In this document: positions 1 to 8,492 of the stretch, in pieces | How positions within the stretch are numbered: position 1 is the stretch's first letter | Layout of the letters: each line of letters opens with the position of its first letter | Assembly (NCBI GenBank): GCA_945861095.1 | Contig: CAMATI010000011.1 | Span: forward strand, 1-41,167 | Origin: Asaia bogorensis | Lineage (GTDB): Bacteria > Pseudomonadota > Alphaproteobacteria > Acetobacterales > Acetobacteraceae | Reading direction: 5' to 3' | DNA: 41,167 nucleotides | Notes under the pieces: generated by a model | Databases searched by the model: none | Told to the model about the DNA's origin: nothing | The model's input: the letters and a program-made list of their open reading frames with translations, nothing else | Program-made: the position numbers and the translations under genes

Positions 1-128
1 ACGATGGTGGGGCCAAGGCTGACCTGGCCGTCCCCGGCCATGGTTACGTGTCCATCCCGCCTGACGCACAGGATGGTGGTGCCGTGCCATCCGATCGGAT
101 CGGCGGCGGCGAGAGAATTGTTGTGCAT
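1..128 (-). CDS. hslV: ATP-dependent protease subunit HslV, N-terminal part (cut by window edge)
   Basis: Reading the minus strand from the ATG at 128 gives about 42 residues that match the start of HslV, the proteolytic subunit of the HslUV (ClpQY) cytoplasmic protease. After a short leader ([16 protein letters not shown]) comes [19 protein letters not shown]. The first Thr of TTI should be the N-terminal nucleophile after removal of the leader, and the GDGQ stretch is typical of the family. The rest of the gene lies beyond position 1. The leader is longer than in enterobacterial HslV, but leaders of this length occur in alphaproteobacteria. The hydrolase gene at 454 is divergent, with a long palindrome between them. 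Confidence 0.88.
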   Translation of the reverse strand, partial: MHNNSLAAADPIGWHGTTILCVRRDGHVTMAGDGQVSLGPTI

Positions 129-453
129 GACAGCGCTAGATGGCGTGGCCCGGACGTAAGGGCAAGGGTGAAAGGCTCGGGGCTCTGCCCCGGACCCCGC
201 GAGGGCTTCGCCCTTCGAACCCACCAGGGGCTACGGCCCCTGGACCGCGATCCATTGGGTCAGGGGGGAAAGGGGGCCGACACGGACGTTGCGACGCCAT
301 GGTCGGCCCCCTTTCCCCCCTGACCCAATAAGCGGCATCCAAGGCCCAGCCTTGGTAGGTTCGAAGGGCAAAGCCCTCGCGGGGTTTGGGGCAGAGCCCC
401 AAGGCTGTCTATTCTCCCCGACTGCGTCACCTGACACTCCGAGGACACACGCC
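129..453. other. Intergenic region between hslV and the hydrolase gene, dominated by a palindrome
   Basis: These 325 bases hold no convincing gene. Most of the space is a long imperfect inverted repeat (179-400, listed separately). The remaining 50 bases on each side must carry the promoters of the two divergent genes. I could not pick out a clear -35/-10 pair. Confidence 0.6.
179..400. repeat. Long imperfect palindrome (two nested inverted repeats)
   Basis: The inner arms 254-281 and 302-329 are perfect 28-bp reverse complements around a 20-base loop. The outer arms 179-220 and 359-400 are 42-bp reverse complements with three mismatches. The segments between inner and outer arms (221-253 and 330-358) pair poorly. 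The outer arms are themselves built from small hairpins such as GGGGCTCTGCCCC. The arrangement could extrude as a cruciform or fold as RNA. Arms of this GC-rich type look like a dispersed non-coding repeat family, but only one copy is present here, so the family assignment is inference. Confidence 0.85.
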
Positions 454-1602
454 ATGACCCAACCGGCCCCGCTAGGCCCAGATGTTCTGCCATCGGGTAT
501 CCGCGCCCGGTTCGTGCAAGGCATCAACGGCCTGACCGTGCATATGTTGGAAGCCGGGTATGAAACCCCCGGTCGCCCTTGCCTGTTGCTGCTGCACGGG
601 TTTCCGGAACTGGCGTGGTCCTGGCGCAAGGTGATGGTACCCCTGGCCGCCGCCGGGTTCCACGTCGTGGCACCGGACCAGAGAGGCTACGGCCGCACCA
701 CGGGTTGGGACCCGGACTACGATGGGGACCTGGCCTCGTTCCGGATGCTGAACCTGGTGCGGGATGCGATGGGGCTGGTCTCCGCGCTGGGATATCGGTC
801 GGTCGAGGCGGTGGTCGGACATGATTTCGGCGCCTCGGTCGCGGCGTGGTGTGCCGTGGTCCGCCCGGATGTGTTCAAGCGCATGGCGATCATGAGCGCG
901 CCGTTCGCGGGGCCGCCCGCCCTGCCGTTCGACACCGATGGCAAGCCAGCCGCCGCGAAAGCCGACGATATCCATGCGGCGCTGGCAGTGTTGGATCGGC
1001 CGCGCAAGCACTACCAATGGTATTACTCGACCCGCGCGGCCAATAGCGACATGCAGCACTGCAAGCAGGGTGTGCATGACTTCCTGCGGGCCTATTATCA
1101 CCACAAAAGCGCCGACTGGCGCGGCAACAAGCCGCACCGGCTGGCATCGTGGACGGCCGCGGAGCTGGCGAAGATGCCCACCTACTACATCATGGACCGC
1201 GATTGGGACATGGCCGCGACGGTGGCGGCGGAAATGCCGTCCGCCGCGCAGGCCGCGATCTGCCCGTGGCTCACCGAGGCGGAATTGCGGGTCTACAGCA
1301 ACGAATACCAACGGATCGGCTTCCAGGGCGGGCTGCAATGGTATCGCTGCCGGACGGAAAATGTCGGTCAGGCCGAATTGCAGATCTTCGCCGGCCGCAC
1401 GATCGACGTCCCATCGCTGTTCGTCGCCGGATCCAGCGATTGGGGCGTCTATCAGTCGCCCGGCAATGTCGAGAAGATGCGAGAAAGCGTGTGCACGCGG
1501 ATGATCGGCTGCCATCTGCTGGACGGTGCCGGCCACTGGGTGCAGCAGGAACAACCGGAGCAGGTGACACGGCTGTTGCTGGAATTGCTCGGGACCAACT
1601 GA
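454..1602 (+). CDS. Epoxide-hydrolase-like alpha/beta hydrolase
   Basis: A 382-residue cytoplasmic alpha/beta-hydrolase fold protein. The oxyanion-hole motif HGFPE is near residue 48, followed by SWR and RGYG, all typical of epoxide hydrolases and haloalkane dehalogenases. The nucleophile elbow GHDFGA near residue 122 carries Asp rather than Ser, which favours epoxide hydrolase over esterase. The catalytic His is in GAGHWVQ near residue 360. A large cap domain (about residues 150-280) contains several Tyr. The ATG at 454 is chosen because the upstream open frame runs through the palindromic repeat. The substrate cannot be read from sequence. The gene stands alone, convergent with rlmH. Confidence 0.85.
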   Translation: MTQPAPLGPDVLPSGIRARFVQGINGLTVHMLEAGYETPGRPCLLLLHGFPELAWSWRKVMVPLAAAGFHVVAPDQRGYGRTTGWDPDYDGDLASFRMLNLVRDAMGLVSALGYRSVEAVVGHDFGASVAAWCAVVRPDVFKRMAIMSAPFAGPPALPFDTDGKPAAAKADDIHAALAVLDRPRKHYQWYYSTRAANSDMQHCKQGVHDFLRAYYHHKSADWRGNKPHRLASWTAAELAKMPTYYIMDRDWDMAATVAAEMPSAAQAAICPWLTEAELRVYSNEYQRIGFQGGLQWYRCRTENVGQAELQIFAGRTIDVPSLFVAGSSDWGVYQSPGNVEKMRESVCTRMIGCHLLDGAGHWVQQEQPEQVTRLLLELLGTN

Positions 1603-1616
1603 TCGACGGACCACCG

Positions 1617-1644
1617 CGGCCGGCCAGACGACTACGGCCGGCCG
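1617..1644. terminator. GC-rich hairpin between convergent genes
   Basis: CGGCCGGCC at 1617-1625 pairs with GGCCGGCCG at 1636-1644 around a 10-base loop. It sits 14 bases after the hydrolase stop and overlaps the rlmH stop codon, so it could end transcription from both sides. There is no T-tract, so intrinsic termination is uncertain. Confidence 0.5.
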
Positions 1645-2087
1645 ACCCGATGATACGGATGCCCGACCGAGATCGACCAACACCGATACAATTGTTCGGC
1701 CAACATCGCGCGCACCAGAAAATGCGGCCACGTCAAGGCGCCCAGCGACAGCACATGGTCGGCGCGCTGGATCACCGCGCCGTCAAGCCCCTCCGCGCCT
1801 CCGATCAGAAAGCACACCGGGCGTGACGTGCCGGCCCATCGCTCGACCAGGTCCGCGAGGCCCGCGGTGTCGGGGTGAATCCCGCCCAGATCCAGCGCAA
1901 CCGCGACGGCCTGCGCCGGCAAAGCGGCCAGCAGCGCCGCCCCTTCCCGGCGCTTGACCTCCATCGGAGCACCCTTGGCCTCCGGCAACTCGGTCAGTTC
2001 CAGGCGCGGCTTCATGCGGGCGGCGTAGCGTGCGAACAGCTCCGCCTCCGGCCCGTTCCGCAATCTGCCCACCGCGATAATCCGCAT
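1632..2087 (-). CDS. rlmH: 23S rRNA (pseudouridine-1915-N3)-methyltransferase RlmH
   Basis: A 151-residue SPOUT-class methyltransferase that methylates pseudouridine 1915 of helix 69 in 23S rRNA, using S-adenosylmethionine. The protein starts [14 protein letters not shown], the usual RlmH start. Its C-terminal trefoil-knot region shows [11 protein letters not shown] and [19 protein letters not shown], and it ends with the family tail SVGHPYHR plus a few residues. The length equals the family norm. The open frame continues 34 codons upstream of 2087, but homologues start at this Met. It is convergent with the hydrolase gene and divergent from the oxidase gene at 2152. Confidence 0.95.
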   Translation of the reverse strand: MRIIAVGRLRNGPEAELFARYAARMKPRLELTELPEAKGAPMEVKRREGAALLAALPAQAVAVALDLGGIHPDTAGLADLVERWAGTSRPVCFLIGGAEGLDGAVIQRADHVLSLGALTWPHFLVRAMLAEQLYRCWSISVGHPYHRVGRP

Positions 2088-2151
2088 CACCCTGTCTGGC
2101 CCTCTCGCACGCCCGAAGATACACCGGTCTTTGGACAATCCGAGAGGTAGC

Positions 2152-3333
2152 ATGGGCAACGCCACGATCACCGCCGATGTCGCGGTCATTGGCCTGGGCG
2201 CAATGGGCGCCGCCGCACTGTATCAGCTTGCTCGGCGGGGCGTGCGAGCCATCGGGATCGACCGCTTCGACCCACCGCATGATCGAGGGTCCAGCCATGG
2301 CGAAACCCGAATCACGCGCCAGGCGGTCGGCGAAGGCGCGTTGTATGCGCCGCTGGTGCTCCGGTCCCACGCGATCTGGCGGGAGCTGGAAACGGCGACC
2401 GGCCAACACCTTCTCAACGCCTGCGGGGGCGCGATCATCGGTCCGGTCGAGCGCGACTCCTCGCATCACGGCAAGCCGGACTTCCTCAAACGCACGGTGG
2501 CGGTCGCCGAACGGTTCGGGATCGCGCATGAGGTCATGGACCGGGCCGATCTGAGGCACCACTTCCCGCAGTTCGTCGGCCTGCAGGATGGCGACATGGC
2601 CTGCTATGAACCCGGGGCCGGCTTTGTCTACGCGGAACGCTGCGTGGCGGCCCAACTATCCGAGGCGCGCCGTCATGGCGCCCAAACCCTGACCGGCACC
2701 ACGGTCGGCGGATTGTCCCAGGACACCGGCCTGATCCGCATCGCCACCGACAAGGGGACCGTCGAAGCCGGCCGAACCATCGTGACGGCCGGGCCTTGGA
2801 TCGCCCCGCTGCTTGGCGCGCCGTTCGACCGGTGGCTGACGGTATCCCGCCAGGTCCTGCATTGGTTCGAGGCCGAGGAACCCGCCAGATACCGACCCGG
2901 CCGCTTTCCCGTGTTCATCCGCATGCATGGCGCCGGCGACAGCGACTATTTCTATGGGTTCCCGGCCTCGGATGGCGGACCTTGCGTCAAACTGGCGACC
3001 GAACACTACGATCATGCGATCCAGGCGGACGCGCTGGATCGCCAGGTCCGGGCCGATGAAGCAGCCGCGATGCACCAGGACCATATCGCGGGCCGCCTGG
3101 CCGGGGTGACCGCGCGCGTATCGCGGTCGATGGCATGCCTCTATACGAACACACCGGACGCGGATTTCCTGATCGATACGCATCCGGCGATGGAGCGCGT
3201 GCTGGTCGTCTCCGCCTGTTCGGGACACGGGTTCAAGCACTCCGCGGCGATTGGCGAACAGGCGGCGGAGTGGTTCGTGCATGGCGCGCCACGGTTGGAT
3301 TTGCGCCCGTTCGGTCTGGCGCGGTTCGGCTGA
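2152..3333 (+). CDS. FAD-dependent sarcosine / N-methyl amino acid oxidase family protein
   Basis: A 393-residue member of the monomeric sarcosine oxidase / N-methyltryptophan oxidase group (DAO superfamily), which oxidatively demethylates N-methyl amino acids to formaldehyde and H2O2. The N-terminal dinucleotide fold GLGAMG is at residues 14-19. [10 protein letters not shown] near residue 50 matches the family SxxxTRI stretch near the flavin. The Cys near residue 356 in [11 protein letters not shown] is at the position where these enzymes bind FAD covalently. The start is set by GAGAGG, five bases before the ATG at 2152. It could also act on another secondary amine. Confidence 0.85.
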   Translation: MGNATITADVAVIGLGAMGAAALYQLARRGVRAIGIDRFDPPHDRGSSHGETRITRQAVGEGALYAPLVLRSHAIWRELETATGQHLLNACGGAIIGPVERDSSHHGKPDFLKRTVAVAERFGIAHEVMDRADLRHHFPQFVGLQDGDMACYEPGAGFVYAERCVAAQLSEARRHGAQTLTGTTVGGLSQDTGLIRIATDKGTVEAGRTIVTAGPWIAPLLGAPFDRWLTVSRQVLHWFEAEEPARYRPGRFPVFIRMHGAGDSDYFYGFPASDGGPCVKLATEHYDHAIQADALDRQVRADEAAAMHQDHIAGRLAGVTARVSRSMACLYTNTPDADFLIDTHPAMERVLVVSACSGHGFKHSAAIGEQAAEWFVHGAPRLDLRPFGLARFG

Positions 3334-3410
3334 TCGGCCCGCGGCAGGGAACCTCTTGCGCCTGGTGGCTGCGTCCCCAACGATAGGGCGATCAATTGGG
3401 AGTCCGACGC

Positions 3411-4439
3411 ATGACCTGGCCGACCCAGCAAGGCATCTTTCAGGCGGGCGATATCACCTTGCAATCCGGCGCGATCCTGCGGGATGCGCGTCTGTCCTGG
3501 AAAGCGCACGGGATATTGTCCGCCGCGCGCGACAACGTCATCGTCTATCCGACCAGCTACAGCGCGCGTCATCCGGACCTGGAGTGGTTGATCGGCCCGG
3601 ACGGCATCCTGGACCCAACGCGCTGGTTCATCGTGATCTGCGACATGTTCGGGAACGGTCTGTCATCGTCCCCGTCCAACGACGCCGACTACCCGACCCT
3701 GGTGACGGTGCATGACAATGTCCAGACGCAGCGTCGCGCTCTGGGGAAACTGTACGGGATCGATAAGGTGGCCTGTGTCTACGGCTGGTCCATGGGGGCG
3801 CTCCAGGCCTATCACTGGGCGGCTCTGTTTCCGGATGCGGTCGAGCGCATCGTGGTCAACTGTGGCGTCGCCCGCACCGCCATTCATAACCAGGTCTTTC
3901 TGCGGGGATTGATGGCGACGTTGGAGGCCGCGCCCCAGCATATCGGCAACGGCCGGTTTTCCACCGAGCCGCTGGCCGCGAAGCGTGCGTTCGGTCGCAT
4001 CTATGCCGGATGGGCGCTCAGCCAGGAATTCTATCGGGAACGCCTGCACCTGGCGGACGGGCCACAGCCGAATCTCGGCGCCCCGGATTTGGAGACATTC
4101 CTGCGGACGGGGTGGGAAGACCGGTTTGGCGCCAATCCGGCGGCAAATCTCTATGCTCAGCTGATGACCTGGGACGCGGCCGATATCAGTGCCAATGCTC
4201 TGTACGACGGCGACCTGCACCACGCCCTGCGTGCAATCCGCGCCCGGGTGCTGCTGATGCCCGGGGCGACCGACCTCTATTTCCGCACCGCCGACAACGA
4301 GTTGGAATTGCCGCATCTGTCGCATGCCGAACTGCACCCGATCCCGAGCATCTGGGGGCATCGGGCCGGAAACCCGGTCGCCAATGCGGCGGATGCGCGG
4401 TTCATCAGGGATGCGGTGCGCGCGTGGCTGGCCGGTTAG
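3411..4439 (+). CDS. Homoserine O-acetyltransferase (MetX)-like alpha/beta hydrolase
   Basis: A 342-residue alpha/beta-hydrolase of the MetX/HAT group. The nucleophile elbow is GWSMGALQAYHWA near residues 125-137. The acid is in GATDLYF near residue 287 and the catalytic His is in WGHRAGNP near residue 315, so the triad is complete. The protein is shorter than typical MetX (about 370-380 aa), and no methionine genes lie nearby, so the reaction may be hydrolysis or acyl transfer to another substrate. GGGAG at 3398-3402 supports the ATG at 3411; an in-frame TTG at 3396 is possible but less likely. The oxidase gene ends 77 bases upstream on the same strand. Confidence 0.8.
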   Translation: MTWPTQQGIFQAGDITLQSGAILRDARLSWKAHGILSAARDNVIVYPTSYSARHPDLEWLIGPDGILDPTRWFIVICDMFGNGLSSSPSNDADYPTLVTVHDNVQTQRRALGKLYGIDKVACVYGWSMGALQAYHWAALFPDAVERIVVNCGVARTAIHNQVFLRGLMATLEAAPQHIGNGRFSTEPLAAKRAFGRIYAGWALSQEFYRERLHLADGPQPNLGAPDLETFLRTGWEDRFGANPAANLYAQLMTWDAADISANALYDGDLHHALRAIRARVLLMPGATDLYFRTADNELELPHLSHAELHPIPSIWGHRAGNPVANAADARFIRDAVRAWLAG

Positions 4440-5132
4440 GCGCGACGGGGTAACAATGGCACTTGTCGACTGATCCGTGACAGTAGAAGGCTTTCGATCG
4501 CCTGGAGACCAAAACCTCCAGCGCCGCTCTCCCGACCTTGGATTAGGATTCGTGGCGGGCGGTCGCGTCAGTCAGGGCGGTGCATCAAGGCCTCGGTTCC
4601 GGGGGCGGGAAGACGTTTACAAGGCTTATCCATATCTCGAATTGGTCCGCGTGAAGAACCAATCAGCGCGGGACTGGGGGCACCGGTGTTCAGCGACCCG
4701 TCGTGTTCTTCGTGCCTTCGCGGTGGAAAATTTCCAGCCCAGCCGCGAGCCTCGGCGCAAACACCTGGCCCTCCAAGCGGATAATCATGCGTCCGGCATC
4801 AACCTCCGCGCTTCACCACCACGAAGACAAGAAGGGCACGAAGGGGCGAGGTTGCGACCGTGCGCCGATGAACGCTATCGGGCCGCCGGCACAAGCTGGA
4901 ATCCCACCATGTATCGTCAATAAATGTTTAACGATTGGACCGTTTGGCGCCTGGCCAGCCCACACCGTCATGGCCCGCCCGCGCGGACCATAAACGCAGA
5001 GAGACCCATGCTTTACACCAGATGGTGCCGGCATTGGCCCACGTCGCCGCTGCATCCCCCCGATCGGCGGATTGACACCGCGCCACCCATCCCCCGACAT
5101 GCCACCAACACACGCACCCCAGAGAGACAGCC
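4440..5132. other. Gene-poor stretch with an inverted pair of short repeats
   Basis: Open frames here lack recognisable protein features and ribosome binding sites. Two items stand out. A small hairpin (CTGGAG at 4502-4507 with CTCCAG at 4516-4521) lies 63 bases after the MetX-like gene. Two inverted copies of a CTTCGTG-type repeat lie at 4708-4726 and 4814-4843. The last 30 bases contain GAGAGACAGCC, which serves the RidA-like gene. Confidence 0.55.
4708..4843. repeat. Inverted pair of CTTCGTG / CACGAAG repeats
   Basis: The plus-strand copy at 4708-4726 reads CTTCGTGCCTTCGCGGTGG. The second copy at 4814-4843 is its near reverse complement with an extra CTTCTTGT-like unit. Both are variants of a purine/pyrimidine-phased repeat (CACGAAG-ACACGAAGG type) that I know from intergenic regions of many bacteria. 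About 87 bases separate the copies. Confidence 0.6.
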
Positions 5133-5522
5133 ATGCCCGTCACAGTCAACCGCATCAACCCGTCCACCGTCCGCGCGCCCACCGGCTTCAACCATGCGAT
5201 CGAGATCAAAAATCCCGAGCGGCGGGTCATCATCGCCGGTCAGGTCGGCATGCGCCCCGACGGATCGATCCCGGATAGTGGAGAGGAGCAGATCGCCCAG
5301 GCCTTCGCCAACCTGACCGCCATTCTGGCCGCGACAGGGTTGACCACGGCCAATTTGGTCAAGACCACGGTGTTCCTGACGGATCGCGCCTTGCTCGCCG
5401 CGTTTCGCGCCGAACGCACCAGAGTGATGGGGGAACTGGTCCCCGCGTCCACCCTGCTGTTCGTGTCCGGGTTGGCCGATCCGCGGTTTGTGTTTGAAAT
5501 CGAAGGTGAGGCCGCGGCCTGA
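5133..5522 (+). CDS. RidA/YjgF-family protein (Rid subfamily lacking the catalytic Arg)
   Basis: A 129-residue protein of the YjgF/YER057c/UK114 fold, which forms trimers with clefts between subunits. RidA proper hydrolyses reactive enamine/imine intermediates. The family pattern is clear: VIIAGQVGMRPDG near the start, EEQIAQAFANLTAILAATG in the middle, and the C-terminal FVFEIEGEAAA. The Arg that defines active RidA imine deaminases (in PARS..) is replaced by Ser (PASTLLF), so it belongs to a non-deaminase Rid group. GAGAGACAGCC precedes the ATG. Its stop is followed after one base by the acyl-CoA synthetase start, so the two genes are translationally linked. Confidence 0.87.
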   Translation: MPVTVNRINPSTVRAPTGFNHAIEIKNPERRVIIAGQVGMRPDGSIPDSGEEQIAQAFANLTAILAATGLTTANLVKTTVFLTDRALLAAFRAERTRVMGELVPASTLLFVSGLADPRFVFEIEGEAAA

Positions 5523-5523
5523 C

Positions 5524-7023
5524 ATGGATCCGCTGCGCCGCAACACGGTCGGCGACGCAATCAGGCGTGCGGGCCGCCTGTTCCGTAACCGGGACGCGCT
5601 GATATTCGGTGACCGGCGGTGGAGTTTCTCCGATCTGGACCAGGCGGCGGATCGGATCGCCCGCCGGTTCGCGGATATGGGACTGCGACAGGGCGAGCGA
5701 ATCGCCGCCTATGGGCGGAACTCCGACGGCTATTTTGTCGCCTGGCTTGCCTGCGTGCGCGGCGGCTTCGTGCATGTGCCGGTCAACTATGCCCTGACCG
5801 GGGAGGAACTGGACTACATCGTTACACAATCCGGTGCGCGCATGGTGCTGACCACACCGGCGCTGCGGCCGCATCTGGATGGGATAGCGGTCGAATTTCT
5901 CGGATTGTTCGACGATATGGTCCGGACTGGGCGCGACGATACCGCGCCCGTGGGGCTGGACCCGGATCTGGACAACGATTCCCTGGCGCAGATTGTCTAT
6001 ACGTCCGGCACCACGGCGGCACCGAAAGGTGCGATGATGACGCACAGCGCGATGCTGGCGCAGTATTACTCCTGTATCCACAACATGGAATACGCCGGGT
6101 CCGACCGAGCACTGGCCGCGCTGCCGCTGTATCACACGGCACAGACCCATGCCTTTACCATGCCGCAGCTCCTGGTCGGCGCCACCACCATCCTGATCGA
6201 AGCGCCGGCACCGGACGTTGTGTTGCGCCTGATCGAGCAGGAACGCATCACCTCCTTTTTCGCCCCGCCCACGGTGTGGATCAGCCTGCTGCGGCACCCG
6301 GATTTCGCCACCCGAGATCTGACCACCTTGGAGAAAGTGTATTACGGCGCCTCCATCATGCCCGTCCCGATCCAACGGGAACTGCGTGCTCGCCTGCCCC
6401 GTGCCCGCCCCTTCAACGCCTATGGACAGACCGAAATCGCCCCCGTCGCCACCGTTCTGCGCCCGGAGGAGCATGACGCCCGCCCGGCCTCCTGCGGCCG
6501 CCCGGTGCTGAACGTGGAAACCCGCGTCGTCGATCCCGACATGCACGATTGCCCACCTGGCACGCATGGGGAGATCGTGCACCGCTCGCCCCAGTTGTTG
6601 ACCGGTTACTGGAACAAGCCGGAGGAAACCGCCGAGGCATTTGCCGGCGGCTGGTTTCATTCCGGCGATGTCGGATATTTCGACGACGAAGGCTACCTGT
6701 TCATCGTCGACCGTATCCGCGATGTGATCAACACCGGCGGCGTCCTGGTGGCGAGCCGGGAGGTCGAGGAAGTGCTGTTCACCCATCCCGCGGTTTCCGA
6801 GGTCGCGGTGGTCGGCCTGCCCGACGACAAATGGATCGAGGCGGTGACCGCCTTCGTCGTGCCGCGGGACGGCCAGACGGTAGACGAGGGTACGCTGATT
6901 GCTCTGGCTCGCGCGCATCTGGCCCCGTTCAAGCTGCCGAAAAAGGTGATATTCGTCGACAGTCTGCCGAAAAACACCGCCGGGAAACTGCTGAAGCGGG
7001 AATTGCGGCGCCAGCATTCGTGA
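5524..7023 (+). CDS. AMP-forming acyl-CoA synthetase / long-chain fatty-acid-CoA ligase family
   Basis: A 499-residue ANL-superfamily enzyme that activates a carboxylic acid with ATP and transfers it to CoA. The ATP-binding loop YTSGTTAAPKGAMMTH is at about residues 158-173, AYGQTEIAPV (A5) near residue 300, GWFHSGDVGYFDDEGYL (A7) near residue 378, and VDRIRDVINTGG (A8) after it. The catalytic Lys is in KNTAGKLLKREL near residue 485. The ATG at 5524 follows the RidA-like stop (TGACATG), which argues for an operon. The acid cannot be told; a RidA partner and a preceding amine oxidase suggest a small catabolic unit, but this is inference. Confidence 0.88.
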   Translation: MDPLRRNTVGDAIRRAGRLFRNRDALIFGDRRWSFSDLDQAADRIARRFADMGLRQGERIAAYGRNSDGYFVAWLACVRGGFVHVPVNYALTGEELDYIVTQSGARMVLTTPALRPHLDGIAVEFLGLFDDMVRTGRDDTAPVGLDPDLDNDSLAQIVYTSGTTAAPKGAMMTHSAMLAQYYSCIHNMEYAGSDRALAALPLYHTAQTHAFTMPQLLVGATTILIEAPAPDVVLRLIEQERITSFFAPPTVWISLLRHPDFATRDLTTLEKVYYGASIMPVPIQRELRARLPRARPFNAYGQTEIAPVATVLRPEEHDARPASCGRPVLNVETRVVDPDMHDCPPGTHGEIVHRSPQLLTGYWNKPEETAEAFAGGWFHSGDVGYFDDEGYLFIVDRIRDVINTGGVLVASREVEEVLFTHPAVSEVAVVGLPDDKWIEAVTAFVVPRDGQTVDEGTLIALARAHLAPFKLPKKVIFVDSLPKNTAGKLLKRELRRQHS

Positions 7024-7097
7024 TGGCCGACATTGCCCGATGATCGGGGCGGCCCTACACACAGCTCCCATCCCAGACGATAGAGGCCAGAGCGCGC

Positions 7098-7613
7098 ATG
7101 GACCTGAAAGATCATATCCGCGGCATTCCGGATTTTCCGAAGCCTGGGATCCTGTTCTATGACATTTCGACCCTGTTGCGCGACGCCGATGCCTGGCAGG
7201 TGGCGATGGGTCGCATGGCGCGCGCGGTGCGGGTGCATCAGCCCGACCTGCTGGCCGGGATCGAAAGCCGCGGCTTCCTGATCGCCGCCCCCTTGGCCGT
7301 CAAACTCGGATGCGGCTTCGTGATGATCCGCAAGCGCGGCAAATTGCCCGGCCGGACGATCGGGCTGAACTACGCCCTGGAATATGGTGAAGACCGGGTC
7401 GAAGTGCAGGAAGATGCGGTCACGCCGGGGCAACGTGTCGTCGTGGTCGATGACCTGTTGGCAACCGGCGGCACCATGGCCGCGGGGATCGCTTTGCTCC
7501 GTCAGGTGGGGGCGGTCGTTCCGGCCGCCGCGGCGCTGATAGAGCTGAGTTTCCTGAACGGGCGCAGCCGGTTGGACGTGCCCTGCGACGCGCTGGTCAC
7601 CTACGACTCCTAG
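7098..7613 (+). CDS. apt: Adenine phosphoribosyltransferase
   Basis: A 171-residue purine-salvage enzyme that makes AMP from adenine and PRPP in the cytoplasm. It starts [20 protein letters not shown], the standard Apt opening, and carries [14 protein letters not shown] in the middle. The PRPP-binding motif [17 protein letters not shown] is at about residues 113-129. The length is the family norm. It lies 74 bases after the acyl-CoA synthetase on the same strand, with no functional link to it. Confidence 0.96.
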   Translation: MDLKDHIRGIPDFPKPGILFYDISTLLRDADAWQVAMGRMARAVRVHQPDLLAGIESRGFLIAAPLAVKLGCGFVMIRKRGKLPGRTIGLNYALEYGEDRVEVQEDAVTPGQRVVVVDDLLATGGTMAAGIALLRQVGAVVPAAAALIELSFLNGRSRLDVPCDALVTYDS

Positions 7614-7666
7614 ATCGCGCCACCAAACGACGCGGACGGCGCGCTGGCGTATCAGGGGCTACTCGA

Positions 7667-8116
7667 TCAGGGTCGGACGACCACGCTGACGGGAATGTCC
7701 TCTGGGATCGGCGAGGCCAGGCGCACCCGGAATTGGTCCGTGCCGCTGAAGCCGGGCGCGGGCTGGTAGGCCAGCCGCAGCCGCCCGTCGGTCGCGCCGA
7801 ACACGACCTGACCATGGGCAGGCGGGTCGAGCATGGTCATCTCGGGGGTCAGGAGCGCACCGTTGAAGTTGAACTGGTGGCCGATCGAGCACCAGCCGCC
7901 ATCATTGCGCATCAGGATGCTGCCCTCGGCGGGGATGAATTGCCAGCCTCTCAAGGCGTCGCCTGGATATCGCACATGCCCAAAGAACGGGAGAGCGGTC
8001 TGGCAATCCGCCGCGGGACGCAGGGCGGTCAGCGCCTGGGCATTGTGGTCCGGGGTTTGCTCACAGCCACTGACCAGAACGGCAAGACCGGCGCAGACGA
8101 TAAGTGAGGAACGCAT
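7667..8116 (-). CDS. Small secreted lipoprotein, function unknown
   Basis: A 149-residue protein with a type II signal peptide: MRSSLIVCAGLAVLVSGC, lipobox LVSGC with the lipidated Cys at residue 18. It is therefore predicted to be anchored in the outer or cytoplasmic membrane facing the periplasm. The last 40 residues (HGQVVFGATDGRLRLAYQPAPGFSGTDQF..) look like the Ig/cadherin-like repeat tail found in many surface proteins (YxPxxGFxGxDxF). There is one Cys in the middle (DCQTALPFFGH) and another in GWCSIGHQF. I do not recognise a specific family. It is convergent with apt. Confidence 0.75.
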   Translation of the reverse strand: MRSSLIVCAGLAVLVSGCEQTPDHNAQALTALRPAADCQTALPFFGHVRYPGDALRGWQFIPAEGSILMRNDGGWCSIGHQFNFNGALLTPEMTMLDPPAHGQVVFGATDGRLRLAYQPAPGFSGTDQFRVRLASPIPEDIPVSVVVRP

Positions 8117-8209
8117 CGTGGCCTCCTGGGTTGATGCTGCTGACGATGGCCGTCAGGACGTGGAACGGGCGAGCCGCCGGCCGGCGCGGCCACATCTTGG
8201 GGCATTTTG

Positions 8210-8492
8210 GTCTCTTATACCGCCCGCACCAACCACTGACCCGTGGGTGGCCACTGTCATTGCGACCGCGGCGAAGCAATCCGGGGGGCCTCGCACTAGA
8301 GCGGTTTCACGCTGACTGGAAACGGCAAACCGCTCTAGCTCTTTGTTTAATCGCATGATTCACGCACTGTTGCGTTCCGCTCAGCACGATCATGCTCTAG
8401 CGATCCTGTTGGTTGCCCTGGATTGCTTCGCTGCGCTCGCAAAGACAGCGCCCACTGTCGCCATCGGTCACTGGTTCGATCGGTTGGTATTA
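8210..8492. repeat. Palindromic repeat, copy A (interrupted)
   Basis: The left half 8212-8295 and right half 8401-8492 match, in order, the two halves of the repeat at 27042-27217. Shared parts are CACTGAC..GTGGGTGGCC, the GCGAAGCAATCC block, GTTGGTTGCCCTGGATTGC, CTTCGCTGCGCTCGCAA and the end TTGGTAT. This copy has diverged more than copy B and is split by a 105-bp insertion at 8296-8400. Confidence 0.8.
8296..8400. repeat. 105-bp repeat element inserted in palindromic repeat A
   Basis: The element starts CTAGAGCGGTTT (8296-8307) and has its reverse complement AAACCGCTCTAG at 8327-8338, a 12-bp perfect stem with a 19-base loop. It ends with GCTCTAG (8394-8400), the reverse complement of its first seven bases. 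Comparison with copy B at 27042-27217 shows that exactly this segment is extra. AGAGCGGTTTC...AAACCGCTCT hairpins resemble a dispersed intergenic repeat I associate with alphaproteobacterial genomes. It has no coding capacity. Confidence 0.75.

Noticed and set aside
472..1731. 419-codon minus-strand open frame opposite the epoxide-hydrolase-like gene
   Set aside because: A shadow of the real gene caused by high GC. Its translation is Arg/Gly/Val/His-rich without family motifs.
4502..4521. Anticodon-arm-like hairpin CTGGAG-ACCAAAAC-CTCCAG
   Set aside because: No acceptor stem, T-arm or D-arm can be built around it, so it is not a tRNA. It is only a weak hairpin.
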